Source: Sisyra terminalis (taxonomy: Eukaryota; Arthropoda; Insecta; Neuroptera; Sisyridae). Taken from it: a DNA stretch of 64,000 nucleotides. The stretch is taken from assembly GCA_958496175.1 (NCBI GenBank), contig OY292276.1, forward strand, positions 55,069,080 through 55,133,079, written 5' to 3'. A program made the position numbers and the translations under genes. Positions 11,470 to 24,739 of the stretch are shown here, piece by piece. The first letter of the stretch is position 1; each line of letters opens with the position of its first letter. The notes beneath the pieces are model-generated. The model saw only the letters and a list, made by a program, of their open reading frames with translations. It was not told where the DNA came from and made no database searches.

Positions 11470-14400
11470 TCTTAGTTTTTTTTTTCCCATTTTGAATGGT
11501 CAAATAATAAACTCAAAAATTGGGAAATTCGAGTTCAAATCGCGGACGGGTGCCAATTTTTTCATTAGCTAAAATAAAAACGTATTTCCCAGCTTCATTC
11601 AGGCATTTTTTTTTCCGTTTGTTTTGTTTTTATTATTTTTTCCATTAAGCAAAATTTAATTATCAAAACCGAAACCTTTTCATAAATAAAACGTAATATT
11701 TATATAGTTGTTGAATGAAATAAACCAAATTGATGTGATATAATGTTATGATTGCAGAGTCTGCTCTCGTCTCGTCTCGTTCATCGAATTTTTCGAGTTT
11801 TCAACGAGTAACGAGAGAAAATATTTATTTTTGAACACCGGAAAACGTTCCACACACATTCGTACCCATACTATTAAAACAACACATAACTTATATGATT
11901 ATAACATACCGAAAATTGTAAACGATAAATAAACCTAGCCGACACTAGAGCCACTGTCGCAATTGCCTCTGAAAATTCATTCGAAATTTTACAAAAAAAA
12001 AAATATAAAATCCTACTATTTACGCCAGGTTTTCTGACACAAATTCCCACATCCCCTTTTTAGTCAGCGCCTATTTTCATTCAGTGCATTTTTGTTCCTT
12101 TGTTCCAATAATAGAATCTCTTTTTTTTTTCGTGAAAGAACTTCACTTTTGCCATTGAGGCCACCGTTGTGATTAAGCCCAAAGAAATGCATTCATTCAA
12201 ACCAATATAGAAATAGAAATTTTTAAATCAAGATTTTACTAAAGTTTTAAAGTATAACTTACAAAATTAATCAAACATACGTAGTACCGTTTTTAAAAAA
12301 CATCAAAGTTGAAAATTCATTGGCAAGAAATTAGAAAATCGATATTGAACCGATATTTTATGGGAAATAAATCGTTAATGACGATATGGAAAAATCAATT
12401 GCTCGTAAAATGATTTTTTCGTACGAAAACGACTTTATTATAAGTATCGAAATGCGAACGACAGTTAAATAACTTTATAGCCTTTTTTTTTGAAGAAGAA
12501 ACTTGATACCAAATCTATAAAATATTTATTAAAATACAGATATTTTCGACGAAAATGATGTTAAAACGTTAATTGCCGTTGAAAATAAAAAATATGGATG
12601 GGTGTTGTATATGGGGTTTTCCAAAAATATCAGTAATTCTTCAAAGAATTTTCGGCCGAAAATTTCCTATAAACCATGATTTTTTCAATCATCTCTTCAA
12701 ACATCTCTTAATAGAAATCGGAAAATATCCACAAATTCGTTGGGAAAGGATTATCTCAAATTTGTGAGAAGGTGGCAGAATCATTTTCTGTATTAATTTC
12801 ACTTTTGGTACAACTTTCAATGAAACATCGCATTCAAGGGAATAGCAGCACTGTAGTGCAGTGTTTTCCAAAGTATGATACCCATACTTCCAGAGGTACT
12901 AGAAAAGTTTGCTAGGGGTACAAGTTTCTTCATATTTACGCCACAACTGGTATAATAAATGGTTTAGAACGAAGGGTGACATGATTTTTTTTTTTTTTTG
13001 TGAAGAATAGGGTACTGGATACTCAGTTTCCCTATAGTTGTATTGAAATACTGGGATAGTGTGCCATCTTTGGATAGTGTTCGAAAACGTAACTATAGAC
13101 GAGGAAAACCATTTTGTGATTAATTAGTGAATTGATTACTTTTAAAAATGCAAAAGTGAATAAAAATTTTCCTTCGCCACAGAAGTTTTCAAATTTTCAT
13201 TAAGACTTTTAACGTAGGTCATTATCTTATGAACTTTAAATTCATTCCAAGATTAATTTTTAAATTAATTTTTCCCTATTTTTTATCCAGAACATATATA
13301 TCTTTTGGTTTTGAATGAAAGAAAAGTAAAGAAGCAAACGGGATTTTCAATTTAAAGTGATAAAACCATTTCCTTCAAATTCTATTTTCACCAAATTGTA
13401 AGTAATTAACGAAATGTTTCCAATGCAAATATTAAGAATCCAAATTACAAATGTTGAAATTTCAAGTTTAAAGTTATTTCTTTTACCGAAAATATTCGAG
13501 TTCATAATTCACAAGAATAGTAAATCATTAATTAGTGTAAAACTTTATAATTTTAGTGTACTACTTCCAAAGATTATCACCTTAATAATTTTAAAATATA
13601 TAAACTTTTCCTTAGTTACATAACTTCGATTGTTAAACACTTTCGTTTTTCAAAAACCAACATAGAATAATTTTAATTGAAAATATTTGATCACCTAATT
13701 ATTCAGGATCAATTAAAATTTTAATGCTTACAATTCAAATACTATATAATTTGAAAAAAATAAAATAAAAGACTGCAAAGTATACGGAGTATCAGCCAAT
13801 GAAAATATTTAACCAACATTGAACAACACTTTCCATTTTGTACCTACTGTTTTTCTATGAACCAATTTTTTTAAATGAAAATGAAAATAAATACTTTCAG
13901 TTGTACAGATTTTTGTAGATAGCTTTTGTTCCTGCAATTTTTAAAAATATTTTAAATGGAAAGTGTTTTATTATAACTATCAATGGGTTTAATATATGTG
14001 CAGTGAAATAAGCATTGTAATAACGATATTAGTTAATACAAATTCAATGTTTTAAGTGAATACAAAATATAAAGAGCTACAAATGCTTGAAAAGCATGGA
14101 AATATTAGAGAAATATTAAGGATATTCTATAAATATTTTTATTGGGGACGATTTACCACGCTTATAGTCTTAGATCTTTTAATCATTTAGATTGAAAACA
14201 TAAATTGTTCACAAAAATCTCAATTGACAATTAAATCGAAACTAATAATGTTGGCACTATGATTTCTAATTTGCAGAAATAACATTTCACTTACTTGAAT
14301 AACAAAATATTTACCTTGATCCAATGAACACTATTTAAATTATCACTTAGATCACTTTTTGGCATTTAATCACATGAAATTAATTAATTTAAAACAAAAC

Positions 14401-15230
14401 AAGTGCAAGTCCAACAATGCACTAATATCTGATGACAGCACATACGCTTTTCAATGCATGAAGCTATTAGCCAATGGGAGTGCGAGATTTAATGATTTTC
14501 ATTTGTTTTGATTATTGAAATTTTGAAAATTTAACGAAACCCCTCCTTGAACCAATGTCTTTGACGATACAATGTACATATGCAGGTTAAGCAACAGCGA
14601 TTGATATTAGACATAAAAGTGGTTTATAATTTATTTTTTTATACACTGAAGTATTCTATCAAAAAATCTGAAAATTTCATGTATTATACAGATAGTATGG
14701 AATATCTAAAAAAAATATTTTAGAGGGGTTCCAAAACTTTTTCATGGTTAAAAAAATGTTTTTTCAAAAAAATATTAAATTTTTGTAGATTTTATAATGC
14801 TTTAAATTTCCTATTTTTTTTTTATAAAAAGGCATCATCAACCCCTAAATTATGTTGAAATTTGAAAAAAATCGATTTAATAAATTCTAAGAAAAAAAAT
14901 ATTTTCTGTTTTTCTTTTACTTTTTTTTTCACACAAATTATAATTGATATGGAGATCTAAAACTTCCTGGATCTAAATACTTTTTTAAGTATCTAAACAC
15001 CATTTAAGTATTATAAGAACGTCTTTTTGGGATCGATTGATCATACTTATGCTCGCATAGACCCTTTTTTCCGAAATTTAATTGAAATAATTTAGGTCTT
15101 TTGCCAACAAATATTAACAATTAGTCATATCTTGCTACAGCGTGAAGTACTTTTTCTACCAAATTCCCTCGCATTTTATATCCTACCTAAATTCCCCTTA
15201 GGGATAAACTACAACGCATAGTAAATAATA
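11470..15230. other. AT-rich gene-free stretch
   Basis: I see no gene. Short frames at 12573-12871 and 13414-13623 lack domains. A GTTCAAATC motif near 11532-11540 resembles a tRNA B box but has no credible clover-leaf around it. A hAT-like end at 12859 is listed separately. Confidence 0.4.
12859..12940 (+). repeat. hAT-like transposon end
   Basis: The sequence starts CAGTGTTTTCCAAAGTATG and continues with TACTTCCAGAGGTACTAG, the style of terminal repeat found on many hAT-derived non-autonomous elements. A similar end in inverted orientation lies at 15593-15645. The 8 bases outside the two ends do not match, so I do not join them into one element. Confidence 0.45.
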
Positions 15231-15234
15231 TAAA

Positions 15235-17215
15235 CATTAAGTTTAGGTTTTTTCTATCAAGAAACCTACCCTTGAAATTGATTGATAAAAACTTTTTGCA
15301 AAAGTTTTTTTACTAAGAACTCTCAGCTGTTAATAAAAAAATACATTTTTAGGGTTGAGCTTTTGAGCTTTACTCATCTATTTTGGTACTATTTTCTCGT
15401 AAATTTTGTAAATGTGAAGGATTTTACATCAAAACAAAGGAAGAACTCATAATCAATTAATTTTAAAAGCAATTTGATAGAAAAAATTGGGCAAACTTCT
15501 TTAAATGATAATTCAATTTCAATGGTTGCAATATCAAACGAAGGCATGCTTAATGCAATTTTTCAAGGCAATAGTTCTGCGCACCAAAATATAGTGTACC
15601 ATGTACCCTTGTCAAACTTGCATACTATACTTTGGAAAATCATTGTATAAATGAAGAAAATGTATTGCCTTCCCCCAATACGTAGCTCATTAAGTTTTGT
15701 TTATTTCATATTTTAATGCACAATTAAATGCATTGGAAAAAAAGAGAGGTCAACATGGATGATACTGTTTAAATGTTTAGAGTTTCTCGGTGTTGACATA
15801 AAATTTCGGTCAGTAAAGGAGTAAGTATAACTTTTTAATCTCATTTTATCTTTTCAAAAAATTATTAGAGAAAATAATTAATTTTTTTGAACATTTGATA
15901 CATAAGTATCCAAGTGGCAATATCTGTAGTTTAAAAAGAGTGCAATTTAACACATAGTTCTGTATTTCTCTATTAGTCTACCTAGAATACCTACATTCCC
16001 ATATTAATTTCTTCTCTTATTAAAAACTTTATTGATTTCATAACAGTATATATATTTCGTAAAAATTTAAATTTCTGAAATTTCTGTTCTCTAATTCGTT
16101 CAAAAGTTCCTTATTTTGATACAAAAAATATCAAAAAAGTTTAGCTTATTTCCTTCACTAAACTGGGTATTAAAACCATTCACTGGTAAAAATCATGGAC
16201 CATAGGGGATGAATATACAAACAATTTTTAAGTTTTCACGTATTAATTGAAAATAAGTAAACGTTTCATAAAGTTTAAGAAAAATTATTTATCCAAAATT
16301 ACATAGGTTTTTATGCGAATAACAACACTGTGGAATCGGTTCTGTATTTCCCAAAATCATTTTAGCAAATGAAAGATTGAAAATGTACAAAACTTCTCTA
16401 TATCTAATTTAATTTGACTTATATTGATTTTAGAGATTGTCCAAAAATTTATGGATGCAACTAAATTCTATGGAAAATAGCTCCATTGGTGTTTGAGCTC
16501 TCAAGTTCATTTAAGCTCTGAGTCCAACAATGAAATTATTTTTTTTTAATTTCCTTAATTTATTATCTTTTAACCTAAATTCTATAAATTTTCGCCCTGA
16601 ATTCCTCAGCAAATATTAGGCTAAGAATTCAACATAGTAAAACATTTATCTGGCAATGTCAAATGCCAGTTTTATTCTGCATTAACCTCTGATAAATTGA
16701 CTTTCAACAGTTAAAAGTGTTTTGTCCTTTTTCAAAACTTTTTTACCAATTAAAAATTGATAAAATAGTAAGAAGTAATTGCGACATTAAAGTTTAAAAA
16801 GACAAATTTAGTAAACATTCATATTTTCCTTCTATTTGGTGTACCACACGTAATTGATACGTTGGACGCATGCGTAGACCTATTACCTTGGAAAATTGCC
16901 TTAAGTATACCCTACGTTTGATATTGCAACCATAGAAATTGAATTATCTTTTAAAGAAGCTTGTCTAAGTTTTTCTATCAAATTCCTTTTGAAATTAATT
17001 AGTTATAAGTTCTTCCCTTGTTTTGATGTAAAATCCTTCACATTTACAAAATTTACGGGAGAGTAATACTGAAATAGATTTGTAAAGCTCAAAAGCTCAA
17101 TCCTAAATATTTAATTTTTAATTCACACCTAAGAATTCTTAGAAAAAAAACTTTTGCAAAAAATTGTTATTAATCAATTTCGAAAGTAGGTTTCTTGATT
17201 GAAAAAACTTAGGTT
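15235..17215. mobile_element. Large inverted-repeat element, arms about 370 bp
   Basis: The left arm at about 15235-15600 and right arm at about 16845-17215 are diverged inverted copies. Examples are TTCTATCAAGAAACCTACCC against its complement near 17188-17206, and AATTTCAATGGTTGCAATAT (15516-15535) against its complement with one mismatch near 16921-16940. The 1.25-kb interior (15600-16845) has no open frame of interest. Ends and target site are not clear and the superfamily is unknown. Confidence 0.6.
15593..15645 (-). repeat. hAT-like transposon end, inverted
   Basis: The end reads, on the minus strand, from about CAATGATTTTCCAAAGTATA, and resembles the end at 12859. It sits at the inner edge of the left arm of the large inverted-repeat element, so it may simply be part of that element. 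Confidence 0.3.
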
Positions 17216-19207
17216 TGTTTAATTAGGAGGATAACAAGGACAAAAAGGACCACTCTTTTATAGAAACTCTAAAATTATTCTTTACTTGATTAAGTTTTCA
17301 AGTAATAATATCGTTAACTACATCTTAGAACTCTGCAAAACTAGGACTTGTTGATTCATCATTTTTTCATTGACGTCATTTCAGTAAAAAAAAATATTTT
17401 TCCGTCGAAAAGTTTCGGGGACTTTTACTGATAAAACTTAAAGTATTAAAGTGTTAAAGAAACTTTCTGTTCTGTGTTTTGTTTTGTTTATGACGATCTT
17501 CAGATGTTTCATTTTATGTTCGAAAAGTTTCAAATGGCAGCTTTTTGTTCGATCAAAGCCTTCTTAAATTTCTGGCCTCTCCTCGTCCCCGACCCCATAC
17601 CCGACGACGAACTCTCGAGAGAATATTGACATAAAAATTTTAATATTCAATTGAATTCCTCGACTAGTAAAGGCCAAACTTACAAAGCGACCAAAGATTC
17701 TATTTAGTTATTTATACATTCATAACTCTTACGAGGAAAAAAAAAGAACGAGACAAGGAAATAATCTCTTCACTGGGCACTCAGATATGCCAGACGAGGA
17801 AAGACTGCACAAAAATCTCATCTTCAGCAAAACGTGGAGATAAAATAATACAAAAAGTACCACACCACACTATTGTTATGTGCTTCAAGTGTGGGGCGTG
17901 TTGGCTTGTTCTTGCCGATGATGATGATGACGAAAAAAAAATCCTTCTCATCTCACACCATCCATCTACCAATCGACCTATCTCTCTTTTACCCACCAAT
18001 TTTTCTCTTTATTTTTAGTATAAAAGATGAGAATTATTTCGAAAAATTCATCAGCGGCCCCTCGCATCCAACCGCCGCCCAACCACTCACCTTCAAGGGG
18101 GTAGTCACTAGTTCTTAAAATTGTACTTGAAAAAAGTAGTAGGTGGCTGTGAAAACAACGTTATTTTTGGCGTTAAATTTAAATTTTCCCACGGCTTTTG
18201 AATAATGATAGTAATTTTGAACGGTGAATGATTGACTAGTGCACGAATTTTCGATAAAGGACCATATCATTATAGGTTATTGAAACAAATGAATAAATGG
18301 CACGCTAGATTTTTTGGGTAAATCAGCAGCCGAAATTTAACTCTTCCCCAATTGGAATGTGCAATTTCGTCGTAATTAGTCTTAAATGCTATTCAATTAC
18401 GAATAAAAGGGAAAAAATTCCAACACTTTCCCATCATTTTTCCACCATTTCTTAAGCCATATACAAAGTATTTATAAAACACCTTGATTGCCTACTTGAT
18501 CCTACTACTTTTAAAACTACCTATAAAATATTGTTACTAGGTAAATTTTGTGGCAAATTCGATATCTAGTTTTCTATGAAAGTTTTACAGTCTTCTGAGA
18601 ACAAAAGGTGGTAAAATTCGATGAATATTTGTATACGTAATGATTTTTTTTTCAAAAATAAACTATAAACTTTTTATTTTTATTAAATATTTCATAGTAA
18701 CGAGCAATTAATATCAAATTACACCGAAAATAAAACGCCAAATTGATTCATAACAAAAGAATTTAACGCGAAAAAAAAAGAAAATCAGCAATAGTAATAT
18801 CAACAAAAAAAAAATGACTCATGTTTCCACAAGCAACAATTTGAATCACTCTCTTTTATACTTAATCTCCAAAACAAATGAGCTAATCACTTTGTGGTTA
18901 ATTTTGCCAAGTTTGATAAAAAATTGATATCGTATGTCTTTTGTTTTTCCAGTCGGCAGATGTTACCAAGCATTGATAATAAAATGCGCTGAATTTTACT
19001 ATAGAATACCTAAACTTTTGATTTCAAATGTTTTAAAAGATATAATGATTCGGGCATGCTTGAAAGTTGATAGTGTTTTGTTTAGAGCTTATCGTTGTTT
19101 TAAGTAGCGATCAAGTATCTTGAGTATTCATTAAAAACAAATGCTAAAATATAAAAAAATATATACGTAAATCAATTGTTTTGCTGTTTGTTTTTGCTCT
19201 ATTCATA
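17216..19207. other. Gene-free stretch
   Basis: No gene is recognised. There is a short ATG/TGA microsatellite near 17918-17930. The opposing frames at 17781-18118 are of low complexity and overlap each other. Confidence 0.4.
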
Positions 19208-19779
19208 CAGTCCCTGGCCATATTAATAGACGCACTTTATATTTTGTGTATAAATTGGATTTATTACACTTATTACCAATTAATGTGACAGAAAAATATC
19301 AAATTTACTGAAAAATAGCTTTTACTATCATTTTAAATATCTTGATAATTATGGCGAACTTAATTGTTTAATATTTAGTTGAAAGCTCTTTTACCGCTAT
19401 TAAAGCTTTGATCATTCACAGCATGCTGTATATGTAGGACAATGCATTTGTGCATTGTCCTCTGCATTTGTGGCGATGGTGGTTCTATTTATGAATATTG
19501 TTTTCAAAGATCTATTTTTCTGATGGGATCAGCTATTTAACCACTTTTTTCCCTAGCAAATCCCACATATTTTCAATGGGGTACAAATCAGGGCTATTGC
19601 CCTAGAGTAGAGGAATTGGGGTAATAATCAAGACTATACCCTTATTTAGAAATGATTTGTTCTAAAACTCTTTACTAATTTTAATAATGTAAATAGTAAA
19701 TAGTATCAAATTTAATTTAGTAGAAATACATAAAGTTGGAAAAAATCATAAGTGCGTCAAATAATTTGATCAGGGACTG
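19208..19779 (-). mobile_element. Decayed Tc1-like transposon
   Basis: TA dinucleotides flank a 572-bp element with terminal repeats. The left end is CAGTCCCTGGCCATATTAAT. The right end, reverse complemented, is CAGTCCCTGATCAAATTATT. Both share a GACGCACTT stretch. TA targets and these ends are typical of Tc1/mariner. A transposase relic inside runs on the minus strand. Confidence 0.85.
19390..19650 (-). pseudogene. Tc1-like transposase remnant (C-terminal)
   Basis: On the minus strand, about 19540-19605 translates to a clear match to the C-terminal catalytic segment of Tc1 transposases: SPDLYPIENMWDLLGKKV, including the conserved SPDL and P-IEN. A stop follows two codons later. The rest of the frame up to the termini is broken by stops and deletions. 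The enzyme would cut and paste the element, but this copy cannot be active. Confidence 0.75.
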
Positions 19780-19781
19780 TA

Positions 19782-22010
19782 GATAAGCTGATACTCTCGA
19801 TTTCGTTTACGTTGTATATTCTGAATAAAACAAGTTTTTCCTAGTCAAAGAATAAGTGAACGATAAAACTTCAAAGGAAAACTCCATTGTTGGGGAGTTA
19901 GAGGATCATCAGATCTTAAAATCCCAATATTTGGAAGCAGGACTTCGGGAGCTGAAAGATTTTGAAGGTGCTGAAGTCTTCAAAATATATTCCTACTATC
20001 TCCAACTCCTATCAATCATTTATACAATGCAGTGCAATAAATACTTTGATAACATTTTTTGGGTACATTACGGTGGAGTCTTAATGCTTCAAAATTTAAA
20101 TTGGAGTTTGATGATTTGATGGTAGAGGTTTCTGGTCACCAAAAAAATGCTAAAATGTGGTAGTAATTGAAACTGAAGTCGGAGTCAGGGTTAAAACGGA
20201 GCCATAATTAATTGCAATTAATTTCTACTTATTATAGCTTTACGAAAGAACTAGTCAACGTTGATTGATGATAGTAATGATATCAATGAAGCCATAATAC
20301 TGTAATGTAGGAAATTTCAGATGTTTTGATCATAATTTAAGAGATCGTTTCTACCTATAATCAAAGTTAGTACACCAAAATTATTGTAGTTTGTCATTGA
20401 ACTACGGATGCTAATAGAATACATAAAATTGGAAAAAATCATAAGTGCACCTAATAATTTGACCAGGGACTGTAGATAAGCTGATACCTTCGACTTCGTC
20501 TACGTGGTATATTCTGAATAGCACAAAATTTTTTTTACTTAATCAAAGTGAACAATAAAACTTTAAAGGAAAAGTCCATCGTTGGGGAGTTATAGGTTCA
20601 TTAGATCTTAAAATTCCAATATTTGGACGCAGAACTTCGGGAGCTAAGATTTTGAAGGTTCTCCTATCAATCATATATAGTGAATACTTTGAAAACATTA
20701 TATATTTATGAGTCTTAATGATTCAAAATTAAAATTAATGTTGGATGAGTTGATGGTAGAGGTTTCTTGTCACCAAAAAAAAAAAAAATGCTTATAAGTA
20801 GTAGTAATTGAAAGTAGAGCCGGAATCAAAACGGAGTCAAAATTAATTTCGATTAAGCTCTACTTATTATAGCTTTACGAAAGATCTAGTCAACTTTGAT
20901 TGATGATGGTAATGATATCAATGAAGTCATCCTATTGTAATGCAGAAAATTGCAGATGTATTGATGATCCATTACTGTTTATTGGTATTTTGTCATAAGT
21001 ATAGTTTAAGAGATCATTTTTTCTATCTAAAATCAATGTTAGTTGAACAAATTTATTGTTGTTCGCCATTAAACGACGGACGCTAACCGAAAGTGATAGT
21101 GTACCTTCGACTTCGTCTACGTGGTATATTCTGAATAGCATTTTTTTTTACCTAGTCAAAGAATAAGTGAACGATAAAACTTCAAAAGAAAACTCCATCA
21201 TTGGGGAGTTAGAGATTCGTTAGATTTTAAAATCTCAATATTTGGAAGCAGAACTACGGAAGCTAAGATTTTGAAGGTGCTGAGGTCTTAGAAATTAATT
21301 CCTACCATCCTCAGCTCATATCAATCATATATACTGAATACTTTGAAAACATTTTCTGAGAACATCATATATATTGAGGAGTCTTAATACTTCAAAATTT
21401 AAATTAGTGTTTAATGATTTGATAATAGTGGTTACTTGTGACCAAAAACAAAAATCTTATAAATAATAATAATTGAAACTGGAGCCGGAGTCAAAATTAA
21501 TTTCAATTAAGCTCTACTTATAGCTTTACGAAAGATCTAGTCAACTTTGATTAATGATGGTAATGATATCAATGAAGCCATCCTATTGTAATGCAGGAAA
21601 TTGCAGATACATTGATGACCCATTAGTGTTTATTAGTATTTTATCGTAATAATAGTTTAAGATATCATTTTTGCAACTTATAGCCAAAGTTAGTTAAACA
21701 TAATATGCTTATATATAGTAGTTATTGCAATTGGAGCCGGAGTCAAAACCAAGTCAAAATTAATTTCAATTAAGTTCTACTTATTATAGCTTTACGAAAG
21801 ATCTAGTCAACTCATGGTGGTAATGACATCAATGATGCCATACTATTATAATGTACGAAATTGCAGATGTATTGATCACTCATTAATGTTTATTTTGTCG
21901 TAAGCCTAATTTAAGAGACCATTTTTTCAACTTATAGTCAAAGTCGGTTGACCAAAGTTATTGTAGTTTGCCATTGAACTACGAACACTAACCGAAAGTG
22001 ATAGTGTTTT
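19782..22010. repeat. Tandem array of about 620-690 bp units, 3 copies plus a partial
   Basis: The phrase CTTCAAAGGAAAACTCCAT or a close variant recurs at about 19868, 20559 and 21179. GCTTTACGAAAG recurs at about 20240, 20874, 21527 and 21789. The first two units start at a Tc1-like right end (CAGGGACTGTAGATAAGCTG at 19771 and 20466), so part of the transposon was copied with the unit. The third unit has lost that end. The open frame at 19856-20119 is in copy 1 only and looks non-coding. Confidence 0.75.
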
Positions 22011-24335
22011 GTTTTGATTGGCATGAAACTTGTTTCGATTGAAATTCAATTGTTATTGGATTATTGTACGAAAAACTGGTTTTAGATTCATTTTAACAAT
22101 CCTTGGGTTTAGATTTGGGGTTTTTTCTTGGAGTTCTTTCAGTGGTTCCATGTTAACTGAACCAAAAACTGAAAATATGTTACTAGTCAGAGGAAAAAAA
22201 CACATTAAATTCGATTTGAAATTACCAAAGCCAGCGCATAAATTTGATGGAAAGATGGGAATGAAAGAGGTAACGCGATAGATTTCAATTACGTATTTCC
22301 GAGAAAGAGTTTATTTTTTTTTTTTTTGGTGGATAAACCGCGCCTTTTTCTATCTATTTTATATATATTTTTCTCGCCTCGGTTCTTCTCCATTAAAATG
22401 GTCCATTGAAATGGTTTGATGGGAGGCTGCGAACGATGAGGAGCTGGGCGAGGAAGATAGCCTCGACTTAAGTAACCTAACTTGTTGAGTTAAGTTTAAA
22501 GGCCGAAGATCAATCTTGAAAGAGAGCAAAAGCTGCACAAACACGCATAACGTCGGTCGTCGTCGCCGTCGATTTTATTCCAACAACGACTATAGTCTTC
22601 AGATAGGTGCGACGAAGACGATCGGGAAAATTATGAGTATCCATGTATACATGGAAGACGAAATAAAAAGATAAATAATCTACGGTTAGATCGGATTTTA
22701 TGGAATTTTTTGATGACTGGGAAACACTAAGTGTGTGGTGTGTGTGTATATATATGTGGACTGTGTAGTTAGTCCCTCCGACAAAACCTTTCTCAAGTTG
22801 AACTACCTGACGTACTATCGGAAACTAGAATGAACCAAACGAAGAACATCTACACATACATCCACACATTTAGTAAACAAACTCAGTGAAAAAACGAGAC
22901 AGAAAAATTCATGTGTAACTTGATTTCAAATGCGGTTTTTTTCTGAAGAAATTCTTGGATTCTCGAGGATCGAGAAAAAAAAAACAACATCGAGTAGATA
23001 CAAAAAGAAAAAAAAGAACTCCACTCGCATATAATACCACACCGAGAGAGAGAAGATCTCTTACGTTGAAACTGAAAAGATAAATTTAATTATACAATTA
23101 TGCCAGAAATAAAAAAACAAATATTTCGATCAGAACTCAAACAATTCGATCAAAAGCCACACATTGATACACATGTTTCAGCTATTTTTACAATGAAGCT
23201 ATAGAGGTATGCGGAAAAATAGCGAAAAACTGTACAAAGGACATAGGACAATAAGTATAGTGAATCGGCCCCAGAAGAGTATTTGGTTCATAATTTCAGG
23301 GTATGTTGGTACTATTAAGTTACATTAATTCGGCAAGTTTCAGATCCTTATGTATTACCGTTTGTTCAAAAATCGAAAAAAGCTGGACATCAGAAAAAAA
23401 AATTTCTCTCGGAAACTTGTGAATCGATTTATTTGAATTTTGGATATGTTGTAGAGGCTAATAGTAGCTTTCAGATACAAAATTAAGAGCTTTATCGGTT
23501 TATAAGATCTTTTAAAAAAGAGAGCTTTTTCTTTGAATTTTAATTTTTAACCATGATACAATTTTGGTACATCACGAAACTATTTTTTTCGGATTCCCCA
23601 TCTAATTTCCTTAAAAATTATGAGTCTTTGAAATTTTAAAAAATAGTACGCCATATTGATAAAAATTAACATAAATGTCCATTAATGTAATAAACAGAAA
23701 CAGAGCTTATTCGATTACTATACGAGTTCAAATAACAGAAAATATTAAAAACAATAATATGAAAAGAGTTGTTTTCAAGTAAATGAATTCAATCATTAAT
23801 ATAAAAATTATTTGGCACTATTGTGATTAAGGCAGCATCAAGTGTTAGGGGCCGTTCATAAAATATGTCACGCTAAAATAAGCTTTTTCTGACCCCTCCC
23901 CCCTCACGCTGCGTTACACTTTCTGTGACCCCCCTAGAAATATTTCATCACAAAACTAAGATCCCCCTTAATATTATAACATTAAATATCCTTAATATGA
24001 ATTTTGATTCATGGATTGAGTGCCACATTTGTTTCTTGCCATATTACCATTAATTTCACCAATGAAAAAGGCAATAAATTTCTTTGAACTATTGAGCTAG
24101 ATAGAGTTCCAAAACTTTAGATCATTTCGCAACCGAGGATCAATGAAAATTCATCCGGAATAGTATCAAAACTTGCAATACATGTTGTACATGTCTTTTT
24201 TATTAGCAGCCAACTACTAGGTAAGTAAGTATGAACTAATAAAGTTGGGGTATGAATGCTGGATGAAGAATTTTCAATTAAGGTGGCATATTTACTAAGG
24301 GGTATTAAATATGTTAATTAATATAATGGCTAATA
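22011..24335. other. Gene-free stretch with a GC-richer patch and a repeat fragment
   Basis: I see no gene. A GC-richer patch at 22370-22640 includes GTCGTCGTCGCCGTCG near 22556-22571. A segment at about 23848-23975 begins AGGGGCCGTTCATAAA and contains C-rich CCCCTCCCCCC stretches. It resembles a widespread insect repeat end, but I cannot assign its family. Confidence 0.4.
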
Positions 24336-24550
24336 CAGTGTTATCTCACTAATCCGGCATGTCCAATAATCCGACACCCACCGCCCAGACCTCCCTGGCC
24401 TCTCTATATCTGTACATACATTTATTCCCTATGAAATGCTTTATTTTTTTCATTATCTAAAACCTTGTCACTATAATCCAGTAATCCGAACATTCCAATA
24501 ATCCGGCACCCTCCGGTTTTAAATAATGCCGGATTAGTGAGATTACACTG
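24336..24550. mobile_element. Tc1/pogo-like MITE
   Basis: The 215-bp element is flanked by TA (24334-24335 and 24551-24552). Its inverted terminal repeats are nearly perfect: CAGTGTTATCTCACTAATCC on the left and, reverse complemented, CAGTGTAATCTCACTAATCC on the right, both continuing GGCAT. Inner AATAATCCG motifs recur. It has no coding capacity. The ends resemble those of pogo/Tigger-type elements. Confidence 0.85.
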
Positions 24551-24739
24551 TAAATGTAAAATTAAACAAAAAATGGGGTTTTTCTTTTACGTCGTTTTCG
24601 CTCTTGTTTACTTAGGTATAGCACAAATTATTGGACTAGTATATGCTTTCCCCATCTTTCGTTGAGAATTTCACTCCTGTTTGACCCCATAACGCTTTGG
24701 AGGGTCCATATTTTTAAATCCTTATAAAGAGGGTTTGAT

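Noticed and set aside
11521..11556. tRNA or tRNA-derived SINE suggested by GTTCAAATCGCGG
   Set aside because: No A box at the right distance and no clover-leaf.
12859..15645. A single 2.8-kb hAT transposon between two similar ends
   Set aside because: The flanking 8-mers do not match, the interior has no transposase and it overlaps another inverted-repeat element.
19856..20119. Open frame of 87 codons in tandem copy 1
   Set aside because: The equivalent frame is broken by indels in copies 2 and 3 and shows no domain.
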